Shown here: positions 1 through 5,081 of the stretch, one piece after another | Layout: the number at the start of each line of letters is the position of its first letter | How positions within the stretch are numbered: the first letter of the stretch is position 1 | NCBI GenBank assembly: GCA_029068025.1 | Contig: JAIEDJ010000044.1 | Span: 1 to 5,081 of the forward strand | Origin: Oscillospiraceae bacterium | GTDB taxonomy: Bacteria; Bacillota; Clostridia; Oscillospirales; Ruminococcaceae | Length of the DNA: 5,081 nt | Reading direction: 5' to 3' | Program-made: the position numbers and the translations under genes | The notes under the pieces: model-generated | The model's database searches: none | The model's input: only the letters and a program-made list of their open reading frames with translations | What the model was told of the DNA's origin: nothing

Positions 1-126
1 GCAGTCACCCACACAATGTTGTCCTTGGCTTGGGTGCTTGTGCTCCGGTTTGGCACGCAGATCCTGGCTAAACAGTCTCTAAATGCGGCTGGCGGTCATT
101 TCATTCCAATGCGATACAAAGGCTGA
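1..126 (+). other. Left-edge stretch: no assignable gene; short open frame and weak hairpin
   Basis: Bases 1-95 lie beyond the stop of the membrane-protein gene. In the plus direction a frame is open from the edge to TGA at 124-126 (about 41 codons, including SLAWVLVLRFGTQILAKQSL), overlapping the end of the minus-strand gene by 31 nt. It could be the C-terminus of a convergent gene, but with no start, domain or codon evidence I do not call it. CACCCA (6-11) and TGGGTG (31-36) form a 6-bp inverted repeat with no T-run, so no terminator for the sigma operon is evident. Confidence 0.3.
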
Positions 127-1535
127 GGTTCGTCGTCATTCAGCGTATTGCCAAACAGATAAAGCACAGCGTCGTCGGTGACCGCAGCCAAAAGGTGAAT
201 TCCCGGCGGGATAGCAGACCCGCCCGGCAGATTACATTCCCAGATCAGCTGCATGGTATCCGTTGAGATTGCCCGGCAGCGCATAACGTTATAGTCCCAA
301 TCTTGTATAAACGCGACCTTTTTCCCGGGAGACAGGACAATATTGCTGAAATTAAAATATTGTGAGGTTTCGTTTACAGTGAACGCTGTTTCGGTTTCGG
401 TCAGCTTGCCGTTCTCAAGTTTTGCGCGGGATACACGGCGAACCTTGCCTTCCTGCTTTGTCATCAGGAAATTCTCATCGTCCAGCGCCATCAGCTCGGC
501 GCTGTCGGGAAGCCGCTGAATGATACCGAGAGTCGGAAGCTCCAGCAAAAATGTATGAAGAGTCTCATCGCCATGCCATTCGGAGGCACTGTTCTTATCA
601 TAGTCAAACAGCGTCACCGTCGCCAGCTTCGGCGTTACTATATTCACAAAAGCCATCACCCAGGAATCTCCGTAGCCAAAATTATCCACCGATAACGTCT
701 TAATGACGGTTTCCGTTTTCAGATCATACAGTGTCAAATTTTTCTGGTCATTATCAATATAGAGATATTGTGACTGATCCGGCGTAAAATCGGATTTGTA
801 GCCTTTAGGTACTTGTACGGTTCTCTGGAGTTTGCCGTTTTGATAGTACCGTACTTCCCATCTGCCGTCCGCAGTGCCGTCCACATCAAACGGGCCGAAA
901 ATGCCGGTTCCCGGGTAGTCGCGGTCGGGGAGCACCTCTGTACGGCTGTTGTAAACGTCAAAGGCGACATGATCCAGCTCGTTTCCGTCGGAGTCTATCC
1001 AAAAATAATGATAGTTCCGGGTATTGTCGGATGCCCATATTACAGGATCGGTTCCTTTCAGATAGATCCCGTGGATCGACAAATAATCTTGCGGCCGAAC
1101 AGTGAGCAATGTTTCACATTCCAAGCCATCGGTCGCGTCCAGAAGCTCCAGCTTCGGCAGATCGTCCTTTCCCAAACTGATCCGATCAAGGATCTCCTGC
1201 GGAACGGGATCGCTGCTTTGATCGCTTGAATCATCCGAATTATCCGAGCTGTACGAGTCGCTTGAGCTTGTACCGCTTTGATCGGAGCTGTCATCGGAAG
1301 ACGTTGGGCCGTGCGGATTCGGGTCTATCCACTCGCTGCGTGAGCTTGCGATAAAGAAAACAGCTGCCGCAAAAATGCAGATCAGACATGCTGCCGAAAG
1401 CGTGACCGCCCAGATCGGAGTTCTCTTATTCTTAACAACGACCTTTATCGGTTTTTCACTGTTTAATTCCGGAATATCCAGTATGATATCGTCGTCTATG
1501 CCGTCGATAATATCAAAAATATCTTCGGGTCTCAT
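96..1535 (-). CDS. Single-pass membrane protein, putative anti-sigma factor/sensor partnered with the ECF sigma factor
   Basis: This 479-residue protein is translationally coupled to the sigma gene: its ATG overlaps the sigma stop codon as ATGA at 1532-1535, and an AGGAAGGAGGG ribosome site lies inside the last sigma codons. Seen in the sequence: an acidic N-terminal segment (residues 1-25, rich in Asp and Ile), a basic stretch K31-R38, one hydrophobic membrane helix at about 41-64, a low-complexity Ser/Asp linker at about 78-109, and a large C-terminal region (110-479). That region has short repeated strand-like segments such as QYLYIDNDQKNLTLYDL and KKVAFIQDWDY, reminiscent of beta-propeller (WD40/PQQ-like) blades. 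By the positive-inside rule the N-terminus is cytoplasmic and the large domain is outside. Inference: the short N-terminus binds or holds the sigma factor and the outer domain senses a cell-envelope signal. I see no zinc anti-sigma HxxxCxxC motif, so the anti-sigma role rests mainly on gene position and topology. It could instead be a sigma-coupled effector. Confidence 0.72.
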   Translation of the reverse strand: MRPEDIFDIIDGIDDDIILDIPELNSEKPIKVVVKNKRTPIWAVTLSAACLICIFAAAVFFIASSRSEWIDPNPHGPTSSDDSSDQSGTSSSDSYSSDNSDDSSDQSSDPVPQEILDRISLGKDDLPKLELLDATDGLECETLLTVRPQDYLSIHGIYLKGTDPVIWASDNTRNYHYFWIDSDGNELDHVAFDVYNSRTEVLPDRDYPGTGIFGPFDVDGTADGRWEVRYYQNGKLQRTVQVPKGYKSDFTPDQSQYLYIDNDQKNLTLYDLKTETVIKTLSVDNFGYGDSWVMAFVNIVTPKLATVTLFDYDKNSASEWHGDETLHTFLLELPTLGIIQRLPDSAELMALDDENFLMTKQEGKVRRVSRAKLENGKLTETETAFTVNETSQYFNFSNIVLSPGKKVAFIQDWDYNVMRCRAISTDTMQLIWECNLPGGSAIPPGIHLLAAVTDDAVLYLFGNTLNDDEPQPLYRIGMK

Positions 1536-2092
1536 ATATCATAGCCCTCCTTCCTGAGATAATTGCGCAGCTTTTCGCGCATACGGCTGAGCATTACATA
1601 TGTGTTTTCTTCCTTCAGTCCAAGCTCCAGAGCGACGTCGCGGACGCTGCGGCAATACCAGTAGCGCAGCACAAACGCCCGGCGGTTCACCTCCGAGGAT
1701 CCTCGCAGGAATCGGCTTATCGCCGACATCATTTCCTTGCGCTCCAGAGTTCCCTCAACGCTTGTTCCGTCCGAGACGATCTCCGCCAGCTCGTCATACA
1801 CCAGCGCAAGCTCGCCTTTGCCGCGCTTTTCCGAAGCAGAGCGCTTTATTCTGTCAAGCGCGATATTCTTGGTTATTCTTCCCAGAAACGCGCACATTGA
1901 AGCCGGCTTTTTCGGCGGTATAGCTTCCCATACGCGCATCAGCGCTTCGTTCACGCAGTCCTCAGAATCCTCGTGATTATTAAGTATCCCCCTCGCTATT
2001 GATCTGCAATAGCTGCCGAATTTTCTCAGCGACTCGCGAACGGCAGACTCGTCGCGTTCCCAGAATCGTTGTATGATCTCTTGATCTTCCAT
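1532..2092 (-). CDS. ECF-type sigma-70 family RNA polymerase sigma factor
   Basis: This 186-residue protein has the usual length and two-domain layout of ECF sigma factors, which direct RNA polymerase to a small set of promoters. Region 2 spans about residues 20-86. It includes the core-polymerase-binding helix around DSEDCVNEALMRVWEAI (42-58) and the promoter-melting and -10-reading part FLGRITKNIALDRIKR (69-84). A variable linker (about 87-128) follows. Region 4 (about 130-182) carries a helix-turn-helix at about 148-175 (VRDVALELGLKEENTYVMLSRMREKLR), expected to read the -35 element. The start is supported by GGAAGGTGAT about 7 nt upstream of the ATG. It is the first gene of the operon with the membrane protein at 96-1535, and the 4-nt overlap implies balanced synthesis of the two. 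A consensus housekeeping promoter lies upstream. The subfamily and target promoters cannot be told from the window. Confidence 0.93.
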   Translation of the reverse strand: MEDQEIIQRFWERDESAVRESLRKFGSYCRSIARGILNNHEDSEDCVNEALMRVWEAIPPKKPASMCAFLGRITKNIALDRIKRSASEKRGKGELALVYDELAEIVSDGTSVEGTLERKEMMSAISRFLRGSSEVNRRAFVLRYWYCRSVRDVALELGLKEENTYVMLSRMREKLRNYLRKEGYDI

Positions 2093-2157
2093 ACTTCTAT
2101 CACCTTCCTTACCCTTACAAACGACATTTTTTTCAAAACCTAACAGCCATATCTGAA

Positions 2158-2186
2158 ATTATAAGTGATTTTTTGATAATTGTCAA
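2158..2186 (-). promoter_or_regulatory. Consensus sigma-A promoter of the sigma/anti-sigma operon
   Basis: On the minus strand TTGACA (2186-2181) and TATAAT (2163-2158) are separated by exactly 17 nt, a perfect match to the vegetative promoter consensus. Transcription should begin near 2151, leaving an untranslated leader of roughly 58 nt before the sigma start at 2092. Five nt upstream of the -35 there is a short inverted repeat, ACAGA...TCTGT (2192-2210), which could be an operator, but this is weak. The promoter suggests the sigma factor is made by the housekeeping polymerase rather than only by autoregulation. Confidence 0.85.
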
Positions 2187-2254
2187 GATATACAGAAAAC
2201 CCGGATCTGTTTTGTGCGTTCTGCACAGCTTCACAAGGATGATAATTAGCAGGC

Positions 2255-2304
2255 AAAAACGCTCCCCGCGCGGACAAGGTTCTCCTTGATCCGCGAAGAG
2301 AGCG
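2255..2304 (-). terminator. Strong intrinsic terminator after the NPNTG surface-protein gene
   Basis: Reading the minus strand from 2304 to 2260, a long hairpin forms. An outer arm of about 8 pairs (2304-2297 with 2267-2260, including two G-U pairs) is followed by CGCGGA/TCCGCG with a one-base bulge and CAAGG/CCTTG, closing an AGAA loop at 2283-2280. TTTTT (2259-2255) follows the stem directly. It lies 44 nt past the stop codon at 2348. The two outer-arm pairs that are G-U in the minus transcript become A-C mismatches in a plus transcript, so the element is tuned to the minus strand. A TTTTT at 2311-2315 could give some plus-strand activity too. Confidence 0.85.
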
Positions 2305-2347
2305 CTCTGCTTTTTATTGCCGGGCTGTCAATTATTGGTTATCGAAG

Positions 2348-2848
2348 TCAGTCGTCTCTACGCTTGACCGCCGTTACGACTACGCCCATTGCCGCGAGAA
2401 CCGCCGCCGAGGCTACATAGCCCATAGACACACCGGTGTTGGGGTTGCCTGCCGCAGCTGTCGAGCTGTTGGAGCCGGAAGCCAATTCCCCGGAGGTCGT
2501 GCCGGAGGTTCCGTTCGTTGTACCGCTTGTCGTTCCGTTTGTTGTTCCGCTTGTAGTGTCACTTGTCGTTCCGCCGGTGGTACCGTTCGCGGTTCCTCCG
2601 GTGGTGCCGCCCGTGGTTCCGTTTGCCGGGTCGCCGGGCACTGCGTCCCCTGTTCCCGCGCCGTCGGTGTCACGCGCGGTAAATCCGTTTAAAATATCGC
2701 GTCCCGCGTCCATAGCGCCGTCCGCTATATCCTCACCCGCACGGGCAACGCCGTCTATCGCTCCGCCTATAGGCCCGTCTGCGTATGCCGCGTGAGAAAG
2801 CGCCGCACAGCACGCAAGTGCCGCGGCGACAGAGATCTTTTTAAACAT
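2348..2848 (-). CDS. Small secreted NPXTG-type cell-surface protein with Gly/Thr/Ser repeats
   Basis: I do not recognise a named family, but the architecture is clear. Starting at the second ATG (2848) gives 166 residues. A signal peptide covers 1-23 (MFKKISV, then a hydrophobic core, AYA cleavage site). A segment of about 50 residues follows, with AIDGVARAGEDIADGAMDAG-like Ala/Gly/Asp helices. Next comes a repeat tract of 4-residue units (GTTN, GTTS, GTTG) at about 78-119. The C-terminus holds NPNTG (135-139), a hydrophobic helix (about 142-161) and KRRDD. NPNTG plus helix plus basic tail matches the layout of sortase sorting signals, in the NPxTG variant seen in Ruminococcus-like clostridia, so anchoring to the cell wall or membrane is likely. 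The AAGGAG site at 2864-2859 is only 1 nt from the first ATG (2857) but 10 nt from the second, so I prefer 2848; the longer form adds MNV. Its function is unknown. It is transcribed alone. Confidence 0.82.
   Translation of the reverse strand: MFKKISVAAALACCAALSHAAYADGPIGGAIDGVARAGEDIADGAMDAGRDILNGFTARDTDGAGTGDAVPGDPANGTTGGTTGGTANGTTGGTTSDTTSGTTNGTTSGTTNGTSGTTSGELASGSNSSTAAAGNPNTGVSMGYVASAAVLAAMGVVVTAVKRRDD
2490..2623 (-). repeat. Imperfect 12-nt tandem repeat encoding NGTT/SGTT/GGTT units
   Basis: About eleven consecutive units of 12 nt encode four-residue repeats: N/S/G-G-T-T, with SDTT as a variant. One unit near 2505-2513 is one codon short (NGT followed directly by SGTT), consistent with repeat slippage that keeps the reading frame. 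The tract makes a flexible, Thr/Ser-rich stalk between the secreted N-terminal part and the NPNTG anchor. It also explains why other frames here look artificially open (runs of VVP on the plus strand). Confidence 0.85.
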
Positions 2849-2883
2849 AACGTTCATTCTCCTTTGTGATTATTGCGCGCCAT

Positions 2884-2931
2884 AAAACCGCCGGGAAACG
2901 TCCGTCTTCAACACTGGGAGTTTCCCGGCGG
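2884..2931 (-). promoter_or_regulatory. Leader hairpin with U-tract: possible attenuator of the surface-protein gene
   Basis: CCGCCGGGAAAC (2888-2899) and GTTTCCCGGCGG (2920-2931) form a perfect 12-bp inverted repeat around a 20-nt loop, in which TCC/GGA can add three pairs after a bulge. On the minus strand the stem is followed at once by TTTT (2887-2884), and the ribosome site of the surface-protein gene begins about 20 nt further on. On the plus strand no T-run follows. The element could be an intrinsic terminator inside the leader, a mRNA-stabilising hairpin, or a terminator of minus-strand transcripts arriving from the right. I do not recognise a known riboswitch upstream of it. Confidence 0.6.
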
Positions 2932-2939
2932 GAGAAGAA

Positions 2940-3094
2940 CGTGTCTTGCGGCAATTCATAAATTCGCGCAGAATTATTATTCACAAAAGAATATTTTTTA
3001 TTAAAGGCGATTTACGGTTTAAGATTTTGCTTGATTTTTTGTTAATTTTTGGTTTTGATCAAATGCTCACACACAAAAATATCCGTTTTATATA
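2940..3094. other. AT-rich divergent intergenic region
   Basis: This stretch separates the leftward surface-protein gene from the rightward pyr promoter. It is strongly AT-rich (runs such as ATTTTTTATT, GATTTTTTGTTAATTTTT) and holds no convincing open frame. The promoter for the surface-protein gene must lie here or close by. The best minus-strand hexamers I find (TTTAAT with AATAAT about 18 nt downstream, near 2970-3005) are weak, so I do not call a promoter. The AT-rich tract may also act as an UP-like element for the pyr promoter, but this is unproven. Confidence 0.4.
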
Positions 3095-3123
3095 TTGACA
3101 AACAGCGAAAAATCCTGTATAAT
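3095..3123 (+). promoter_or_regulatory. Consensus sigma-A promoter of the pyrR-pyrC operon
   Basis: TTGACA (3095-3100) and TATAAT (3118-3123) are separated by exactly 17 nt, a perfect consensus match. Transcription should start near 3130-3131, giving an untranslated leader of about 150 nt before pyrR. A promoter this strong fits operons that are controlled after initiation, by termination in the leader. Confidence 0.9.
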
Positions 3124-3130
3124 ATATAAA

Positions 3131-3263
3131 GTTATACAGCGGCTTTTAAATCGGTACTGTGATGCCGATAAGGTTGTGAATTTTATAAGAACCCGTTGGG
3201 GAAACTGTATCCGTCTTCGGGCTGTTAATAAAACTCTATGCCGCCGCTTGGGGCGGTTTTTTT
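3131..3263 (+). promoter_or_regulatory. PyrR-dependent attenuator leader RNA
   Basis: The leader contains the parts expected for PyrR attenuation. A hairpin pairs AUCGGUA (3150-3156) with UGCCGAU (3163-3169) around the loop CUGUGA. Below it lie CUU/AAG (3143-3145 with 3170-3172) and ACAGC/GUUGU (3136-3140 with 3173-3177). The core 3153-3166 matches the known PyrR-site pattern ARUCCNGNGAGGYU in the CNGNGA loop and the U-G pair; the departures at 4/11 (A-U for C-G) and 1/14 (G-C for A-U) keep pairing. An intrinsic terminator follows at 3241-3263. AGCGGC (3138-3143) can pair with GCCGCU (3243-3248) in the terminator, and ACAGC (3136-3140) with GCUGU (3221-3225). Either could be the antiterminator that forms when PyrR is absent. 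The switch is inference; the pairings are seen. Confidence 0.78.
3241..3263 (+). terminator. Attenuator terminator upstream of pyrR
   Basis: CCGCC (3241-3245) pairs with GGCGG (3252-3256) across a 6-nt loop, followed directly by seven T residues (3257-3263). It lies in the leader, 17 nt before the pyrR start codon and just ahead of the ribosome site, so it works as a regulated attenuator rather than as the end of an upstream gene. Confidence 0.88.
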
Positions 3264-3280
3264 GTGTGTTGGAGGTGAGA

Positions 3281-3817
3281 ATGGTGGAAGCCGGGATCAA
3301 GGCTGAGATACTTGATGAAAGTGCCGTTTCAAGGGCGGTCACGCGGATCTCGTTCGAGATCATCGAGCGGAACAAGGGCGCCGAGGATCTGTGCCTTGTC
3401 GGGCTGCTGTCGCGCGGCGCTGTGCTGGCGCGGAGGATCGCCGAGAAGATCTCCGAGAACGAGGGGCGCAGTATCCCGATAGGGGTTCTTGACATCACAC
3501 CGTTCCGTGACGACGACAGGCGCGGAGACAGCGAGGATTCCTCCGAGATCGACTTTGATATCACCGATAAACGCATTGTGATAATCGATGACGTGATCTT
3601 TACGGGACGTACCGCGAGGGCGGCAATAGACGGGCTTCTGGCGCGGGGCAGACCGACGGTGATACAGCTTGCGGCACTGATAGACAGGGGACACCGTGAG
3701 CTGCCGATCAGAGCGGATTATATCGGGAAGAATCTACCGACTTCTCACAGCGAAAAGGTTCGCGTTATGGTAAAGGAATTGGACGGCTGCGACAAAGTGG
3801 TCATCTGCGGCGATTGA
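3281..3817 (+). CDS. pyrR: PyrR: pyr operon RNA-binding attenuation regulator / uracil phosphoribosyltransferase
   Basis: PyrR binds pyr leader RNA when UMP or UTP is plentiful and promotes termination; many members also convert uracil and PRPP to UMP. The 178-residue product is the normal family length. Visible hallmarks are an N-terminal ILDESAVSRAVTRISFEIIERNKG (10-33), close to the Bacillus protein from memory; LVGLLSRGAVLARRIAE (39-55); DITPFRDD (71-78); the PRPP-binding motif VIIDDVIFTGRTARAA (100-115); and the very conserved LIDRGHRELPIRADYIGKN (133-151) with PTSHSEKV. The open frame extends back to 3095, but the start is 3281: GGAGGT (3271-3276) sits just upstream, the family length fits, and the upstream frame runs through the promoter, leader and terminator. 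pyrC follows after 12 nt. Its own leader makes the gene autoregulated. Confidence 0.96.
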   Translation: MVEAGIKAEILDESAVSRAVTRISFEIIERNKGAEDLCLVGLLSRGAVLARRIAEKISENEGRSIPIGVLDITPFRDDDRRGDSEDSSEIDFDITDKRIVIIDDVIFTGRTARAAIDGLLARGRPTVIQLAALIDRGHRELPIRADYIGKNLPTSHSEKVRVMVKELDGCDKVVICGD

Positions 3818-3829
3818 TTGGAGAATGAT

Positions 3830-5081
3830 ATGAAGCTATTGTTGAAGAACGGCTATGTGATCGACGAGGCAAACGGCTTTGAAGGCGAGGCTGATATTCT
3901 CGTCGAGGACGGAAAAATATCCAAGTGCGCTCCGAATTTGCAGGCGGACGCGGACAACGGGATCAAGGTAATCGACTGTTCCGGAAAACACATTATTCCG
4001 GGGATTTGCGATATGCACGTTCACTTCCGCGATCCGGGTCAGACGCACAAGGAGGACATCATCACGGGCAGCGAGGCTGCCGCCGCGGGAGGAGTTACCG
4101 CCGTGGCCTGCATGCCGAATACCTCTCCTGTGATCGACAATGCGGAAACAGTAAAATATGTAATCGAAAAGGCTAAGAGCGCGAAGATCAAGGTATACCC
4201 CATCGGCTGTATTACCAAGGGGCAGATGGGCGAGGAGCTGTGCGACTATATCGAGCTTAAAAACGCGGGGTGCGTGGCGGTCTCGGACGACGGGAAGCCC
4301 GTAAGAAGCGCGCGTATGATGGCGAGGGCTATGGTACAGGCGCATTATGCGGGACTGCGCGTTATCTCGCACTGCGAGGATCCTGATATCATAGCGGGCG
4401 GTATCATCAACAGCGGCGCGGTATCAAAAGAGCTTGGCGTGAAGGGTATGCACCGTATGTCCGAGGATACCCAGACCGCGCGCGACGTTGTTATGGCGGG
4501 AGATCTGGAGATGCCGATACATATCGCGCACGTTTCCACATTCTCAAGCATGATGATCGTGCGGTTGGCGGCGCGGTGCGGCGTTATGGTAACGAGCGAG
4601 ACCGCTCCTCACTACTTCACCATGACCGATGAAAAGCTGCGGACACGCGACGCGGATTACAGAATGAATCCGCCGCTGCGGACGCAGCAGGATGTTACCG
4701 CGATAACCGAGGGCGTGTGCGATGGTACTATTGATTGTATCGTAACCGATCACGCTCCCCATTCCCCCGAGGAAAAGGCGGACTTCGAGAAAGCGCCGAA
4801 CGGAGTTGTCGGTCTGGAAACGTCGCTTGCCGCAACGCTCACACAGCTGTATCACACGGGCAAGATCTCGCTGAAAAGGATAGTAAGGCTGATGTGCGTG
4901 AATCCGAGAAAGATTCTCGGGATCCCCGGCGGCAGCTTTACTGAGGGCGCGCCCGCCGATATCACGGTGTTTGATATCAACGAGGAATGGACGGTGGATC
5001 CGGACAAGCTGCACGGAAAGTCAAAGAACACCTGCTTTAAGGGGATGACGCTCAAGGGCAGGGTGAAGCTGACCATAGTCG
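3830..5081 (+). CDS. pyrC: Dihydroorotase, class I (partial, runs off the right edge)
   Basis: Dihydroorotase catalyses the reversible cyclisation of carbamoyl aspartate to dihydroorotate, the third step of cytoplasmic de novo pyrimidine synthesis. The frame stays open for 417 codons to the window edge with no stop; family members are about 425-430 residues, so only a few codons are missing. Zinc and active-site features are in place: DMHVHFRDPGQ (61-71, ligands H63 and H65), VSDDG (151-155, Asp ligand), SHCED (180-184, H181), HIAHVST (231-237, H234) and TDHAPHS (306-312, catalytic D307). MPNTSP (95-100) and MNPPLR (279-284) are typical substrate-site segments. HFRDPG places it in the class I (PyrC/allantoinase-like) group rather than the E. 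coli type. The ATG has GGAG 6 nt upstream and lies 12 nt after pyrR, so the two are cotranscribed under the PyrR leader. There is no sign of damage. Confidence 0.96.
   Translation, partial: MKLLLKNGYVIDEANGFEGEADILVEDGKISKCAPNLQADADNGIKVIDCSGKHIIPGICDMHVHFRDPGQTHKEDIITGSEAAAAGGVTAVACMPNTSPVIDNAETVKYVIEKAKSAKIKVYPIGCITKGQMGEELCDYIELKNAGCVAVSDDGKPVRSARMMARAMVQAHYAGLRVISHCEDPDIIAGGIINSGAVSKELGVKGMHRMSEDTQTARDVVMAGDLEMPIHIAHVSTFSSMMIVRLAARCGVMVTSETAPHYFTMTDEKLRTRDADYRMNPPLRTQQDVTAITEGVCDGTIDCIVTDHAPHSPEEKADFEKAPNGVVGLETSLAATLTQLYHTGKISLKRIVRLMCVNPRKILGIPGGSFTEGAPADITVFDINEEWTVDPDKLHGKSKNTCFKGMTLKGRVKLTIV

Noticed and set aside
6..36. CACCCA/TGGGTG inverted repeat as the terminator of the sigma operon
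   Set aside because: Only 6 bp with a 19-nt loop and no T-run on the minus strand.
813..1229. Plus-strand 138-residue frame antisense to the membrane-protein gene
   Set aside because: It has no domain, no convincing ribosome site and lies fully inside the minus-strand gene, which has a supported start, topology and coupling.
2490..2623. Tandem repeats considered as a CRISPR array
   Set aside because: The unit is 12 nt, continuous, without spacers, and it keeps a protein-coding frame.
2436..2795. Plus-strand 119-residue frame rich in VVP repeats
   Set aside because: It is the antisense of the Gly/Thr repeat tract of the surface-protein gene. The openness comes from the 12-nt repeat, and no ribosome site or terminator fits it.
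3095..3280. N-terminal extension of PyrR giving a 240-residue protein
   Set aside because: The extension is encoded by the -35/-10 promoter, the attenuator hairpin and the terminator T-run. The 178-residue form starting at 3281 has a good ribosome site and the standard family length.
3836..5076. Several long minus-strand open frames (3836-4372, 4345-4551, 4544-5014, 4852-5076) and plus-strand frames inside this stretch
   Set aside because: They are shadows of pyrC, whose own frame is open over the whole stretch with intact catalytic motifs. The shadow products have no recognisable domains and no ribosome sites.

Overview
The window looks like chromosomal DNA of a Firmicute, most likely a gut or rumen clostridium of the Ruminococcus/Oscillospiraceae type. 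I infer this from strong AGGAGG-type ribosome binding sites, two exact TTGACA-N17-TATAAT promoters, a PyrR-type pyrimidine attenuation leader, a small surface protein ending in an NPNTG sorting signal, and an ECF sigma factor paired with a membrane-anchored, Ser/Asp-linked partner. No database search was possible, so this placement is an inference.

Minus strand, 96-2092: a two-gene operon. An ECF-type sigma-70 factor (1532-2092) overlaps by an ATGA its downstream partner (96-1535), a single-pass membrane protein that I read as the cognate anti-sigma or signal sensor. A consensus housekeeping promoter sits upstream of the sigma gene at 2158-2186. No terminator is visible after the second gene, so the operon may continue past the left edge.

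Minus strand, 2260-2848: a monocistronic gene for a small secreted protein. It has a signal peptide, a 4-residue Gly/Thr/Ser/Asn repeat tract, and a C-terminal NPNTG + hydrophobic segment + KRR tail (sortase-like sorting signal). It ends in a strong intrinsic terminator at 2255-2304. Its leader carries a perfect 12-bp inverted repeat followed by TTTT, which could be an attenuator.

Plus strand, 3095-5081: a pyrimidine biosynthesis operon. It has a consensus promoter (3095-3123), a leader of about 150 nt with a PyrR-binding-like hairpin (3136-3178) and an intrinsic terminator (3241-3263), then pyrR (3281-3817) and, 12 nt later, pyrC for a class I dihydroorotase (3830 to beyond the right edge). 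PyrR bound to uridine nucleotides would favour the terminator, lowering expression of pyrR itself and of pyrC.

I see no mobile element, CRISPR array, tRNA or rRNA. Most of the window is ordinary core and regulatory content. The parts most worth a second look are the divergent PyrR-binding hairpin, the hairpin in the leader of the surface-protein gene, and the unusual anti-sigma candidate.
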